Source of the DNA: an uncultured Bacteroidales bacterium
Lineage (GTDB): Bacteria > Bacteroidota > Bacteroidia > Bacteroidales > UBA932
NCBI GenBank assembly: GCA_934725015.1
Contig: CAKVAS010000006.1
Coordinates: 77,578 to 141,577 of the forward strand
DNA: 64,000 bases
Direction: 5' to 3'
Under the pieces are notes generated by a model that saw only the letters and a program-made list of their open reading frames with translations, was not told where the DNA came from and made no database searches. A program made the translations under genes and the position numbers. Positions 33,039 through 41,404 of this stretch are shown here, one piece after another. Position 1 is the first letter of the stretch. Each line of letters begins with the position of its first letter.

Positions 33039-35087
33039 TTACATGACCTCTTGAAGTTCTTGAACTTCAAACTTTTTATTTCTGAAATTAGTAGTTCCTT
33101 CCTTGGCAAGTGTCTCCGCCTCGACTTTCAGACCGGCAATCGCATCATCCAAAGATTGCCCGCAAAGGGGATCATAACCGTTCATCATCTTGTGGGCAAG
33201 ATTGAATCGCACCTTAGCTATGAAACAGTTGCTCTCGGCCGCCTTGAACGGAGTTCCGTTTTCAACATAATTGTTGCCCGGGCACAGATTGCAGTAGCCA
33301 CAGTAATCGTGTCGTCCGCATTCATCATAAACGTCAAGGGTTGCCTCCTGCCATTTGCGCAACTGAGTTCCGCTCAAAATTTCTGACATCGACTGCTCCT
33401 TGACGTTACCTAAAGAGGCTGGAAATGAGCAACAAACCTGCACATTCCCCTCCGGCGTCACACAGAATGAAGAATACCCCGCCCCGCAGGCGTTTACTGT
33501 CATCAGTCTTGGCTGCCCGCCATAGTTTGGGGCTTCAGGTCCGACATATAGTGGAATGTTGTCGTCCCTAAGCACTACATACAACTGTTCTTCCGTCAGC
33601 CGAAGCTTTCTCGGGGCACACATATCGCCTTCATTTGACGGGGCCACACAAACCTCGAACTGCGGAACAGCGCCGTATTTCCGAGCCAAATCTTTTACAC
33701 TCCGGTAAGTATTGAGGTTTGGTTGCATTATGACACATTTGAGATTCATCGCCATTCCATATTCAGACAAGCCTTCAATAAACTTAATAGACTTGCGAAG
33801 TGAACCCGGAACACGTGTTACTTTATCGTGGATTTCTTCATTCTGGCTATAAACTGAAATCCCTATTAAACGAGGATAATAGGACAGCAGTCGTTCAACG
33901 TCCCCAAAGACCTTTTGCCCATTTGTGAATATGTCAAATGTTATTTCCTTCCTCCACAAATATTCGATAATATCCCAAATTATAGGCTTGGAAAAAGGAT
34001 CTCCGCCGCTGAGGCATACTTTATAGAGACCCAATTCATACATCTCATCAATCACCCTTTTGTATTCTTCCAGAGTAAGTTCAGTTCTATTTCTATGGCT
34101 TTTTTCACTGTCATTACGTGTTGCACCAGGGTTATAGCAGTGGATGCATCTTTCGCTGCAATTATAGGTAAGTTCAAACATTGCTGAAGTAACCTCTGCA
34201 TCACCTTCAACCGCCTCGTTGTACTGCTTTTCAGCATCACTTATGTCGTATGGGAGTTTCTCTTTCGTACTTCTGTCGTCAGTCAACTCTTGCGTTTTTC
34301 GCCAATTTCCGACACGTTTCCTATAATTCAAAACATCTTCGGGCGTAGGGATATAAGATGTCAAAAGTCCGGCATTCTGGAGTTCGCAGACAAAGTTCAA
34401 CACCGCGTCCATAGGAAGTTCCGTCATTTCAAGGATATGTTCTATATGAACCTCATTATTCTTTGAAACAGAAAGTATATAGCCCACCACATCCGCAGAG
34501 AGTTCATCAAAATAACTCACGACACCTTGGATGAGATTGTACATCAAGGCACAATGCCTTCTGTGATTATATCGTCCGCAAGTCCATTCCGGTCTATATA
34601 ACTGCAAAGTACGGGTAAGATTGTCAATACGTTGATCAAAGGCATCTCGCCTTGGCGAGTCAGGATTCGCACAGATGGCATTCCTCATCTTTGTCAGAGC
34701 AGTAGCCATCGGAAGAGCAAATCCCGCCTTTGCAGCGACTGAATCACAGAAGACTTCATCATTATCAACAGCAAGAGGCATATGTTTTCCCCTGCCATGC
34801 CAAATCACAGCATGACCGATTTCATGGAATATGCAGGCTATTTGTTCTTCCATTGTCAAATGATACTCCGCAATTAGTCTCTCACAATAACCAATAGTTT
34901 GAATAGGATAGTTGATAGAAAATGGTGATTCCTTAAATGCATAAGAAAACATTTTATATTTGTCATCCGATTCCGACATGAACCATAGTTCAACAGAATC
35001 TCCGAAATATTCACCAATAACAGAATTTACCTTTTCCCCAAACAAAACGGGAAAATCAAGGTAGCTGTTCTTAAATAGAATTTTCAT
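33039..35087 (-). CDS. Zincin-like / RRE-like / radical SAM-SPASM fusion maturase
   Basis: A 682-residue cytosolic protein. Residues 1-170 hold HEIGH at 88-92 with acidic residues (E111, D115) downstream, like ImmA/IrrE-type zinc peptidases. Residues about 190-250 look like a PqqD-type winged helix (DELSADVVGYILS, LQNAGLLTS), a candidate peptide-recognition element. The radical SAM core begins at about 303 with CX3CX2C (C310, C314, C317; CSERCIHC) and GGDPF at about 361-365. A SPASM domain holds C534, C542, C552/C553, C590, C596, C599, C602 and C621. Radical SAM-SPASM enzymes install crosslinks in ribosomal peptides; the fused peptidase may trim the leader (inference). It is driven by the promoter at 35379-35409. 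Confidence 0.85.
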   Translation of the reverse strand: MKILFKNSYLDFPVLFGEKVNSVIGEYFGDSVELWFMSESDDKYKMFSYAFKESPFSINYPIQTIGYCERLIAEYHLTMEEQIACIFHEIGHAVIWHGRGKHMPLAVDNDEVFCDSVAAKAGFALPMATALTKMRNAICANPDSPRRDAFDQRIDNLTRTLQLYRPEWTCGRYNHRRHCALMYNLIQGVVSYFDELSADVVGYILSVSKNNEVHIEHILEMTELPMDAVLNFVCELQNAGLLTSYIPTPEDVLNYRKRVGNWRKTQELTDDRSTKEKLPYDISDAEKQYNEAVEGDAEVTSAMFELTYNCSERCIHCYNPGATRNDSEKSHRNRTELTLEEYKRVIDEMYELGLYKVCLSGGDPFSKPIIWDIIEYLWRKEITFDIFTNGQKVFGDVERLLSYYPRLIGISVYSQNEEIHDKVTRVPGSLRKSIKFIEGLSEYGMAMNLKCVIMQPNLNTYRSVKDLARKYGAVPQFEVCVAPSNEGDMCAPRKLRLTEEQLYVVLRDDNIPLYVGPEAPNYGGQPRLMTVNACGAGYSSFCVTPEGNVQVCCSFPASLGNVKEQSMSEILSGTQLRKWQEATLDVYDECGRHDYCGYCNLCPGNNYVENGTPFKAAESNCFIAKVRFNLAHKMMNGYDPLCGQSLDDAIAGLKVEAETLAKEGTTNFRNKKFEVQELQEVM

Positions 35088-35378
35088 TCTTATTATCTAG
35101 TCGTCCCAGCGGCCTCCATTTTGGGATAATATAAATAAAGAAAGTGTGGAGCCTGACTTCGCTTGTCTCTGAAGAGGTTCTGACAAAACCTTAAAGCAAA
35201 CAAACTGAAACAATCCCCACACCTGTATCGATGGGTGTAGAATACACGCAAACGAATACAGATGAACGGTGCTGTTCGTTATCCTTGCTTTTGGTTGAAA
35301 CTGTCAGATTTCTTCAGAAGGACAGTGCGAAAACACTTTCATCAAATATGTAATTGCAGACTTTCGCCTACAACGCGA

Positions 35379-35409
35379 CAAATGTATGAAATATTTTCGG
35401 AACATCAAA
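35379..35409 (-). promoter_or_regulatory. Canonical promoter of the peptide-modification operon
   Basis: The minus strand reads TTTG (35409-35406), exactly 19 nt, then TACATTTG (35386-35379), matching the Bacteroidetes consensus. It implies a leader of about 285 nt before the ATG at 35087. The leader contains only a 12-codon open frame (starting at 35342) and nothing else recognisable. Confidence 0.85.
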
Positions 35410-35469
35410 ACAGCACCGACGGGATTGTTTCACAATGAAATTACGAAGATTCGATAAAAGTATAAAACA

Positions 35470-35510
35470 GCGTCGCCTGCGAATCGAATCGAATTTACGC
35501 AGGCCGACGC
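35470..35510. repeat. Strong inverted repeat next to a plus-strand -7 box
   Basis: GCGTCGCCTGCG (35470-35481) pairs with CGCAGGCCGACGC (35498-35510): 12 bp with one bulge. It directly abuts TATCTTTG (35511-35518), a plus-strand -7-like element. It could be an operator, a small structured RNA or an element end. Confidence 0.6.
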
Positions 35511-35568
35511 TATCTTTGCATCTGAGGCCTCATCCGGCCGATTCAATATCCGTAAACAATGAGATTCA

Positions 35569-35712
35569 ATGTTTATGAAAAGTCTAAAAGATCAAATAAT
35601 CAATGAAATGATAGAATCGTTTCAAGAAGACTACAGAGTGATGAACGAACAGATTGGTAGAGCTGGCAATACAGTAATTAACCATGCAGCAGCCACTCCC
35701 ACGCGGGAATGA
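35569..35712 (+). CDS. Short 47-codon frame, possibly a truncated gene
   Basis: ATG 35569 or 35575 opens a small frame (MFMKSLKDQIINEMIESFQE at the start) preceded by TATCTTTG at 35511-35518. Its last 11 codons overlap the 3' end of the DUF4143 ATPase gene on the other strand. The first 30 residues look like a coded helical protein and the end does not, which suggests the 5' remnant of a gene truncated when the neighbouring gene arrived. Low certainty. Confidence 0.3.
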   Translation: MFMKSLKDQIINEMIESFQEDYRVMNEQIGRAGNTVINHAAATPTRE

Positions 35713-36934
35713 CTTCCACAACGGTGCCGTCCTCAAAGGAGATTGTTTCCTTCCCTTCAAATGTGATGACATATCCTTTTGACAGCGAATATGCCCGCAT
35801 CGCCTCTCTCAAACCGGCAATCTCGCGCTCGCGTGTCTGAGGGTCAGATATGCTCCATGTCACCTGATATGCATCGGTTATGTTTATGCCATGTCTCACG
35901 ATGAAGTCACATTCCTTTTTGTCGGAATAGTAGAAGACATCCAAGCCGCGACGCTTCAATTCGACGAAGACCATGTTTTCAAGGAACACACCTCTGTTTT
36001 CTGTCGCATTGAAACCGATGCGGTTAATGATTGCGTTATCAACAAAATAGATTTTCTTAGGGCTCGCCATCTGTTTCTTCACTGATGTCTCGTATCTGAA
36101 CAACTGGAATATGAGATAGGTCTGCTGTATATATTCAAGATAGTTCTTAATGGTTTCAGGATGCTGTACGCCGACAATCTTGCTAAGTGACGAATAGGTT
36201 ACGCGCTTCGTGGCATTGCTTGCAAGGTAGAACATAAGTTCCAACATTTCCTTCTCATTGGTCAATCCGTTGCGGGTCAGAATGTCACGGTATATGATGC
36301 TTTCGTACAACGATGAGAGATACGATGTAGAACCCTCCTGAATATATTTCGGGAAACCTCCGTTTGTGAGGTAGTTCGAGAACTCGTTCATCATCAACGC
36401 ACGGCCTGCCGTGGTATATAGTGTTTTGGCGGTAAGCGCCACTTCACGCATTTGCAGATACTCCTTAAACGAAAATGGGTATATCTCTACCTGTATATAA
36501 CGACCCGTAAGGTGTGTGCCAAGTTCACGACTGAGCATTCTCGCATTTGAGCCTGTTATAATGATTTTATTGCCTTCGTTATAAAGACGACGAACATAGC
36601 GTTCCCAGCCTTCAATGTTCTGAATCTCGTCGAAATAATATGTGTGCTGCTCGCCGAACAATTCAAAAAAGCACTCCTGAAGGGTCTGGAAATCTTCAAG
36701 CTTGAAATTCGCGAGGCGTTCGTCGTCGAAGTTGAAAAAGAAATCCTTTTCCTGAAGACAGCCTCTGAGTTGCTGCATCAGGACAGACTTTCCGCTGCGG
36801 CGCACGCCGGACAGAATCAGAATCTCCGTAGTCTTGAGCCATTCGTCAGCCACATAACGCTGAACATAAATCTTGCCCGATGAATGCAGCATTTCCTGCT
36901 GCTCAAGTATTATCTGCTTCAGTAAGTCTTTCAT
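35678..36934 (-). CDS. AAA-type ATPase with DUF4143 domain
   Basis: A 418-residue protein. An N-terminal AAA domain has Walker A GVRRSGKS (43-50) and Walker B YYFDEIQNIEGW. The DUF4143 C-terminal domain follows (QTYLIFQLFRYETSVKKQ, then FLENMVFVELKRRGLDVFYY and ECDFIV, a PD-(D/E)xK-like core). These proteins are widespread in Bacteroidales and often lie in mobile or defence regions; their role is not settled. CAAAGGTA at 36987-36994 gives a minus-strand TACCTTTG -7 box, and a perfect palindrome lies just upstream. ATG 36934 is chosen over earlier in-frame Met codons. Confidence 0.88.
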   Translation of the reverse strand: MKDLLKQIILEQQEMLHSSGKIYVQRYVADEWLKTTEILILSGVRRSGKSVLMQQLRGCLQEKDFFFNFDDERLANFKLEDFQTLQECFFELFGEQHTYYFDEIQNIEGWERYVRRLYNEGNKIIITGSNARMLSRELGTHLTGRYIQVEIYPFSFKEYLQMREVALTAKTLYTTAGRALMMNEFSNYLTNGGFPKYIQEGSTSYLSSLYESIIYRDILTRNGLTNEKEMLELMFYLASNATKRVTYSSLSKIVGVQHPETIKNYLEYIQQTYLIFQLFRYETSVKKQMASPKKIYFVDNAIINRIGFNATENRGVFLENMVFVELKRRGLDVFYYSDKKECDFIVRHGINITDAYQVTWSISDPQTREREIAGLREAMRAYSLSKGYVITFEGKETISFEDGTVVEVIPAWEWLLHG

Positions 36935-36986
36935 ATACACCATGTTATTCAGAAACAACATTTTCGACGAGAGCAATTCTCCTCAG

Positions 36987-36994
36987 CAAAGGTA
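36987..36994 (-). promoter_or_regulatory. -7 element of the DUF4143 ATPase gene
   Basis: The minus strand reads TACCTTTG, with a TTG 20 nt upstream (37017-37015), one base off the ideal spacing. Confidence 0.6.
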
Positions 36995-37032
36995 TATATA
37001 AAAGATTTTATCCACAAGAATTGTTTACAAAA

Positions 37033-37055
37033 ATCATTCATTGTGAATGAATGAT
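37033..37055. promoter_or_regulatory. Perfect palindrome upstream of the DUF4143 ATPase
   Basis: ATCATTCATT (37033-37042) and AATGAATGAT (37046-37055) flank GTG. The position just upstream of the -33 region suits an operator. The 426-bp gap between 36977 and 37402 holds also CGGTAAATTTTACCG (37153-37167) and a run of eight G near 37245; I see no gene in it. Confidence 0.5.
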
Positions 37056-37402
37056 TCTACAGAAAATCACTCACTCGCAATGAACGCCTCTTAAAGAAAA
37101 CATCAAAGGTCCAAGCTGTCACTTATGTTACGTGTTCAAATATACAATACTTCGGTAAATTTTACCGATAATTTTAAAATTTAACAATCGGGCAGGCTAA
37201 AAGCCGGCCTAGTGTATCATAATATCACGCCGCCCTGCACTTTGCGGGGGGGGCGAAGTTGATAGCGATGTCGAAGAGTAGCTGACGCCATCTGTAGTCA
37301 AAAGATATATAGTTCCCTAAGTTTTTTATATAGCAATAGAATTGCCATTCTTGCTATTCATGGAAAAATCGTATCTTTACATGACTTAAAGAATGGAGAA
37401 TC

Positions 37403-38861
37403 ATGAGGATAGATGAAAATAAGTTCATTGCGGAATGTACAGCTTACGACTTCAAGAGGGATGTGGAGGAGAGAAAAGTGCGTTCTTGGCTGAAAAGCGT
37501 CAGTGCTTTCGCAAACACGGAAGGCGGTCCTCTATTTCGGAGTTGATGATGACGCGAATATTGTAGGAGTTGATAACCCGCAGAGTACCGTAGAGTTCAT
37601 AAGCGAGAAAATCAATGCACATCTCGACCCTGTTCCCGCATTCTCGATTAATCCCAAGAAAGCAGAGAATGGCAAAGTGGTTGTTGAACTGAAAGTCATC
37701 GCCGGAGATTCTGTGCCATATTTTCTTTTCCTTGACGGCAGTCGTATGGCGTATGTGCGCAAAGGGAATGAAAGTGTCGCAGCAAATTCTCACGAATTAT
37801 ATAACCTTGTTCTGAAAGGAAGCCATCGAAGTTGGGACTCATTGGTCACCAATGAGCCACGCGACAAATACTCCTTCGCGTACTTACAGGCCGAGTACAA
37901 TGAACGCTCCGGAGCAAAGTGGGAGGAAAATCTTCTTCTTTCATTCGGGTTGGTCGCAGAAAACGGATTCATGACAAATGCCGGACTTCTGTTTGCGGAC
38001 ATTTGCCCGATAAGGCAGTCCAGAATATTTTGTACAAAATGGGATGGAATAGAAAAGGGAGATGCAATCAACGACTCCGAATATCAAGGGAATCTTCTGA
38101 TGAATCTCCGGGCGGCAAAAGACTTCGTAAAGGCCAACACTGCAACTACGTGGTTCAAGCTCCCGGACTACAGGTTGAATCTCCCGGAGTATTCCGAACG
38201 AGCCATAGAGGAAATGTGCGTGAATCATCTGATTCATAGGGACTACACCGAACTTGGAGCGGAAGTGGCCATCAACATCTATGACGACAGAATTGAAACC
38301 ACGTCTCCAGGAGGAATAACAAGTTCATTTTATCCGGAAAGACTGAATCCATCAAAAATTTCTTCACAACGTCGGAATCCTGTCATCGCAGAAGTGTTCT
38401 CACAATTGAACTATATGGAGAAGCGAGGAAGCGGGCTGCGCAAGATTCAGAAAGCTACATCCATGCTGCCGACTTATAAGGCAGGCAAAGAACCATTCTT
38501 TGAATCGAGCAGAAGCTTTTTCTTCACTACCATTCCTAATGTAAATTATGCAATGACTCAGACAGAACTTGCCGCATTTGCCGGAATTAAAACATCCCAA
38601 GAAACTTACCCAATAAATGCGGAAATTACCCAAGAAACTTACCCGATAAATAAAAGACCTGTCGGGAAAACTGCCCAAGCGATACTTGATGTTCTGGTGC
38701 AGAACCCGTATGCGACACGAATGCAAATCGCAGTCGCTGTAGGCAAAACAGAAGACACCGTAAAATTTCACATAGGAAACCTACAGAAATCCGGCATTAT
38801 AGAGAGGGTTGGTTCAAACAAAAACGGTCACTGGAAAATCGTCATTCCCTCTAATATGTGA
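37403..38861 (+). pseudogene. Frameshifted AlbA_2/Schlafen-type ATP-binding regulator
   Basis: ATG 37403 opens MRIDENKFIAECTAYDFKRD and runs to FANTEGG, then stops. The family continues as VLYFGVDDDANIVG in the +1-shifted frame from about 37523 to the stop at 38859. The junction lacks two bases (or has one extra) compared with the expected FANTEGGxLYFG. Downstream parts are intact: an ATP-binding (HATPase-like) domain with HLIHRDYTELGAEVAINIYD and a winged helix at the C-terminus (ATRMQIAVAVGKTEDTVKFH). An odd tandem QETYPIN repeat lies between. A sequencing error is possible. Confidence 0.75.
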
Positions 38862-38866
38862 TAATT

Positions 38867-41392
38867 CTACAGCCGGCCTGATTCCTCGAAGGAGCCGACA
38901 TTGCGGCGCGGGGTGACGGCGCGGCCGAAGCTGTAGGTGAAGCCGAGGGAGACGCCGCGGCCGGAGTAGAGGCTTATCATCCTCATGGTCTCGACGTTGC
39001 CGTCCCTGAGGCTGAGGTTCTGGCTCATGGACTTGAAGATGTCGTCAACCCTCAGAGTCAGGTTGGCGCGGCCGTCGAGGAACGACTTGCTCAGGGAGGC
39101 GTTGAGCGACCACATTCCCGCGACGGTGAAATAGCCTACGGCCATCGGAGTCATGCCCCAGCCGTCAATGCTGAACTTGAACTCCTTCGGAAGATAGAAG
39201 GTCGTCGAGGCGTAGCCGTTGAACGAATGCGATGAATTGCTGTAGTCCGCAAAGGCTGTCAGGTCCGGGTTCCGATATGCCCTGAAAGCGCCGTATGAAT
39301 AGTTGGCGTTGAGCGTAAGGGTCCACCACTTCGTGATGTTCTGCTCCGAAAGGGCGAGGGAGAGATACGCAATCTGCTGCACGCCGGCGTTGCTGTAACG
39401 GTATTCCATTATACCGTGGGACTTGTCGTAAATCGGGACCTGCTGGTCAGTGTAGTTTTTCTGATGGCTGTAGCCGGCCGTGAGGGTCAGACGGCTGAAG
39501 AACACGGAGGAGAGCGTCAGGTTGTGCGAGTAGCTCGGCTTGAGCTCCGGGTCGCCGACCGTCCATGTCGTAGCGTTCACATAACCTCGGAACGGATTGA
39601 GCTGCCAGTACTTGGGACGGTTCAGACGATAGGAGTAGTTCAGCGACAGGATGGCCTTCTGAGAAGGAATCCAGTTCAGAAACACATTCGGGAATACGTC
39701 GAAATAGTTCCTGCCGCTGCGCCGGTTCTCCGACTTCCAGTCGCCTCGGGGAACGGTGTATTCGCCGCGAATGCCTGCCTGCGCGTTCCACTTGTCGGAG
39801 AAGGCCTTGGAGAGATTCGCGTAGAGGGCATATATCTGTTCGGAATATGTGAAGTCGTTGCGTGCAGAAAGCTCACCGACCTGTTCCTCGGGAGTCGCCG
39901 GGTCCCATTTGTAGGTGGCGTAGCGGTTGTCAGTCACCGACACGGCCGCCTTCGCTCCTGCCTCAACCCTTCCGGTGTTGTCCCAGAGGCTCTGCGAAAA
40001 ATCGACTTTCAGCGACCAGATGTTGGCCCGGCGGAAAGTGGAGTCGTTCAGGCCGTCCCCGGGAAAAGGGTCCACTGAACCGGAAGCAATCTGCCCGTCA
40101 CGGTACTTCTGCGCATCTGCGGAAAGAGACGTGTAGAGATTGCGCTGGTAGTCCGAGCCGTCGCTGCGCGTGTGGTTGTAGTCGGCGTTCACGGTCAGTT
40201 CCTGCGAAAGGGACTCGTCAAACGTGTGGGTGTAATTGAGGTTTGCTGAATACTGCCTGGTGTGATATGCCTCGAAAGTGCGGCTCGCGCGGCTCGTGTA
40301 TGGCTCAAGATCATCAAATTTCAGAAAATTGTCTATCGTCGCGACATTGGGGGACTTGTCGCCGCTTCTGTTAAGATTGACCTTGACTATCGCGCCGAGG
40401 ACATCGCTGTCCGAAATCCCTATGTCCTCGGAAAACATCATCTGATGACCCGCAAAGCGGTTCCTCGCCCCGTTGACAATCCGCAGCAGCGACCCGTATG
40501 AATCGCCGTAGCGCTTGTCCTCCGTGACATCGCTGAAGTTGGGATAGATGTAGCCGTTGTAGCTGAGGTTGGTGTTCGTGACGTCGCCCTTGTAGCCGAG
40601 ACGCACGCTGCCGTCGCCCGTTCCGTGAACCTCAGGTTCCCACTTGAACTGCCCCGTGCCGCTGACAGAGCCGTTGAAGCCGTGCAGAAGCCCTCGTTTT
40701 GTCTTTATGTTGATGATTCCGCCCGCGCCTTCGGCGTCATATTTCGATGAAGGCGAGGAAATCACCTCCACTTTGTCTATTGCCGTTCCGGAAGAACCCT
40801 TGAGGTAGGCCTGGAGCTCCTTGCCGGACATATTGGAAGGCTTGCCGTCAAGCCACACCGTGACGGACTTGCCGTTGAGCTGGATGTTGCCGTCCTTGTC
40901 GAAGGTCACCCCAGGCGCGGCGCGAAGCACGTCGGTGGCGTTCCCGGTCTTTGCAGCCGCAAGTTCGGAGACATTCATCACAATCTTGTCGAAGCGGTGT
41001 TCGAGCAGAGGGCGCTTGCCGACAACCTTCGCGCTCTGAAGCATCCGCGTGTCCGGAACAAGGCTCACGACCGGGATTTCTCCTCCCGTCATTCCCTCCA
41101 GCGACACCGAGGCGTCCTTATAGCCAACGAGCGAGAACTCCACCCGGCAGCCACCGGCAGAGGGGGCTGTCAGCACATAGACGCCGGCAGAGTCGGTTGT
41201 CGCAGCCGCCACGAGAGCCTCTGCGCTGTCCCGCAGCGCCACGGTCACAAACTCAAGGCCGCGTCCGCTCTCAGAATCAGCGACCCTTCCTGTAAGCCTC
41301 CTGTCATCAGAACCACGCTGCGGCTCCGCATAAGCCAGCGTCCCCGCAGCCACCATCAACATCAATAGTATTGTGACAAATTTCAATCTCAT
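38867..41392 (-). CDS. TonB-dependent receptor-type outer-membrane protein
   Basis: An 841-residue outer-membrane protein: signal peptide (FVTILLMLMVAAGTLAYA), a carboxypeptidase-regulatory-like domain (TGRVADSESGRGLEFVTVAL), a plug (VSELAAAKTGNATDVLRAAP, then VEVISSPSSKYDAEGAGGIINI) and a C-terminal beta-barrel of the OMP_b-brl_3 type (VSLGFTYSFGRAV near the end). No SusD partner is adjacent, so it is not a classic polysaccharide system. The ligand is unknown. It is 12 bp upstream of nothing else on its strand; the SGNH hydrolase precedes it in the same orientation with 12 bp between, so the two are probably one operon. Confidence 0.9.
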   Translation of the reverse strand: MRLKFVTILLMLMVAAGTLAYAEPQRGSDDRRLTGRVADSESGRGLEFVTVALRDSAEALVAAATTDSAGVYVLTAPSAGGCRVEFSLVGYKDASVSLEGMTGGEIPVVSLVPDTRMLQSAKVVGKRPLLEHRFDKIVMNVSELAAAKTGNATDVLRAAPGVTFDKDGNIQLNGKSVTVWLDGKPSNMSGKELQAYLKGSSGTAIDKVEVISSPSSKYDAEGAGGIINIKTKRGLLHGFNGSVSGTGQFKWEPEVHGTGDGSVRLGYKGDVTNTNLSYNGYIYPNFSDVTEDKRYGDSYGSLLRIVNGARNRFAGHQMMFSEDIGISDSDVLGAIVKVNLNRSGDKSPNVATIDNFLKFDDLEPYTSRASRTFEAYHTRQYSANLNYTHTFDESLSQELTVNADYNHTRSDGSDYQRNLYTSLSADAQKYRDGQIASGSVDPFPGDGLNDSTFRRANIWSLKVDFSQSLWDNTGRVEAGAKAAVSVTDNRYATYKWDPATPEEQVGELSARNDFTYSEQIYALYANLSKAFSDKWNAQAGIRGEYTVPRGDWKSENRRSGRNYFDVFPNVFLNWIPSQKAILSLNYSYRLNRPKYWQLNPFRGYVNATTWTVGDPELKPSYSHNLTLSSVFFSRLTLTAGYSHQKNYTDQQVPIYDKSHGIMEYRYSNAGVQQIAYLSLALSEQNITKWWTLTLNANYSYGAFRAYRNPDLTAFADYSNSSHSFNGYASTTFYLPKEFKFSIDGWGMTPMAVGYFTVAGMWSLNASLSKSFLDGRANLTLRVDDIFKSMSQNLSLRDGNVETMRMISLYSGRGVSLGFTYSFGRAVTPRRNVGSFEESGRL

Positions 41393-41404
41393 AAACTTTT
41401 TAAA

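Noticed and set aside
35088..35378. Short frames in the leader of the radical SAM gene (12 and 8 codons) as extra precursor peptides
   Set aside because: Too short and without a recognisable start context or stem-loop; the 31-codon gene at 32901 is a far better candidate.
35584..35772. A 62-codon minus-strand frame at the end of the DUF4143 gene
   Set aside because: It is a shifted frame of the DUF4143 3' end and does not show coded composition.
37240..37250. Run of eight G as a phase-variation tract
   Set aside because: It lies in a gap with no promoter or coding frame close enough to be switched by its length.
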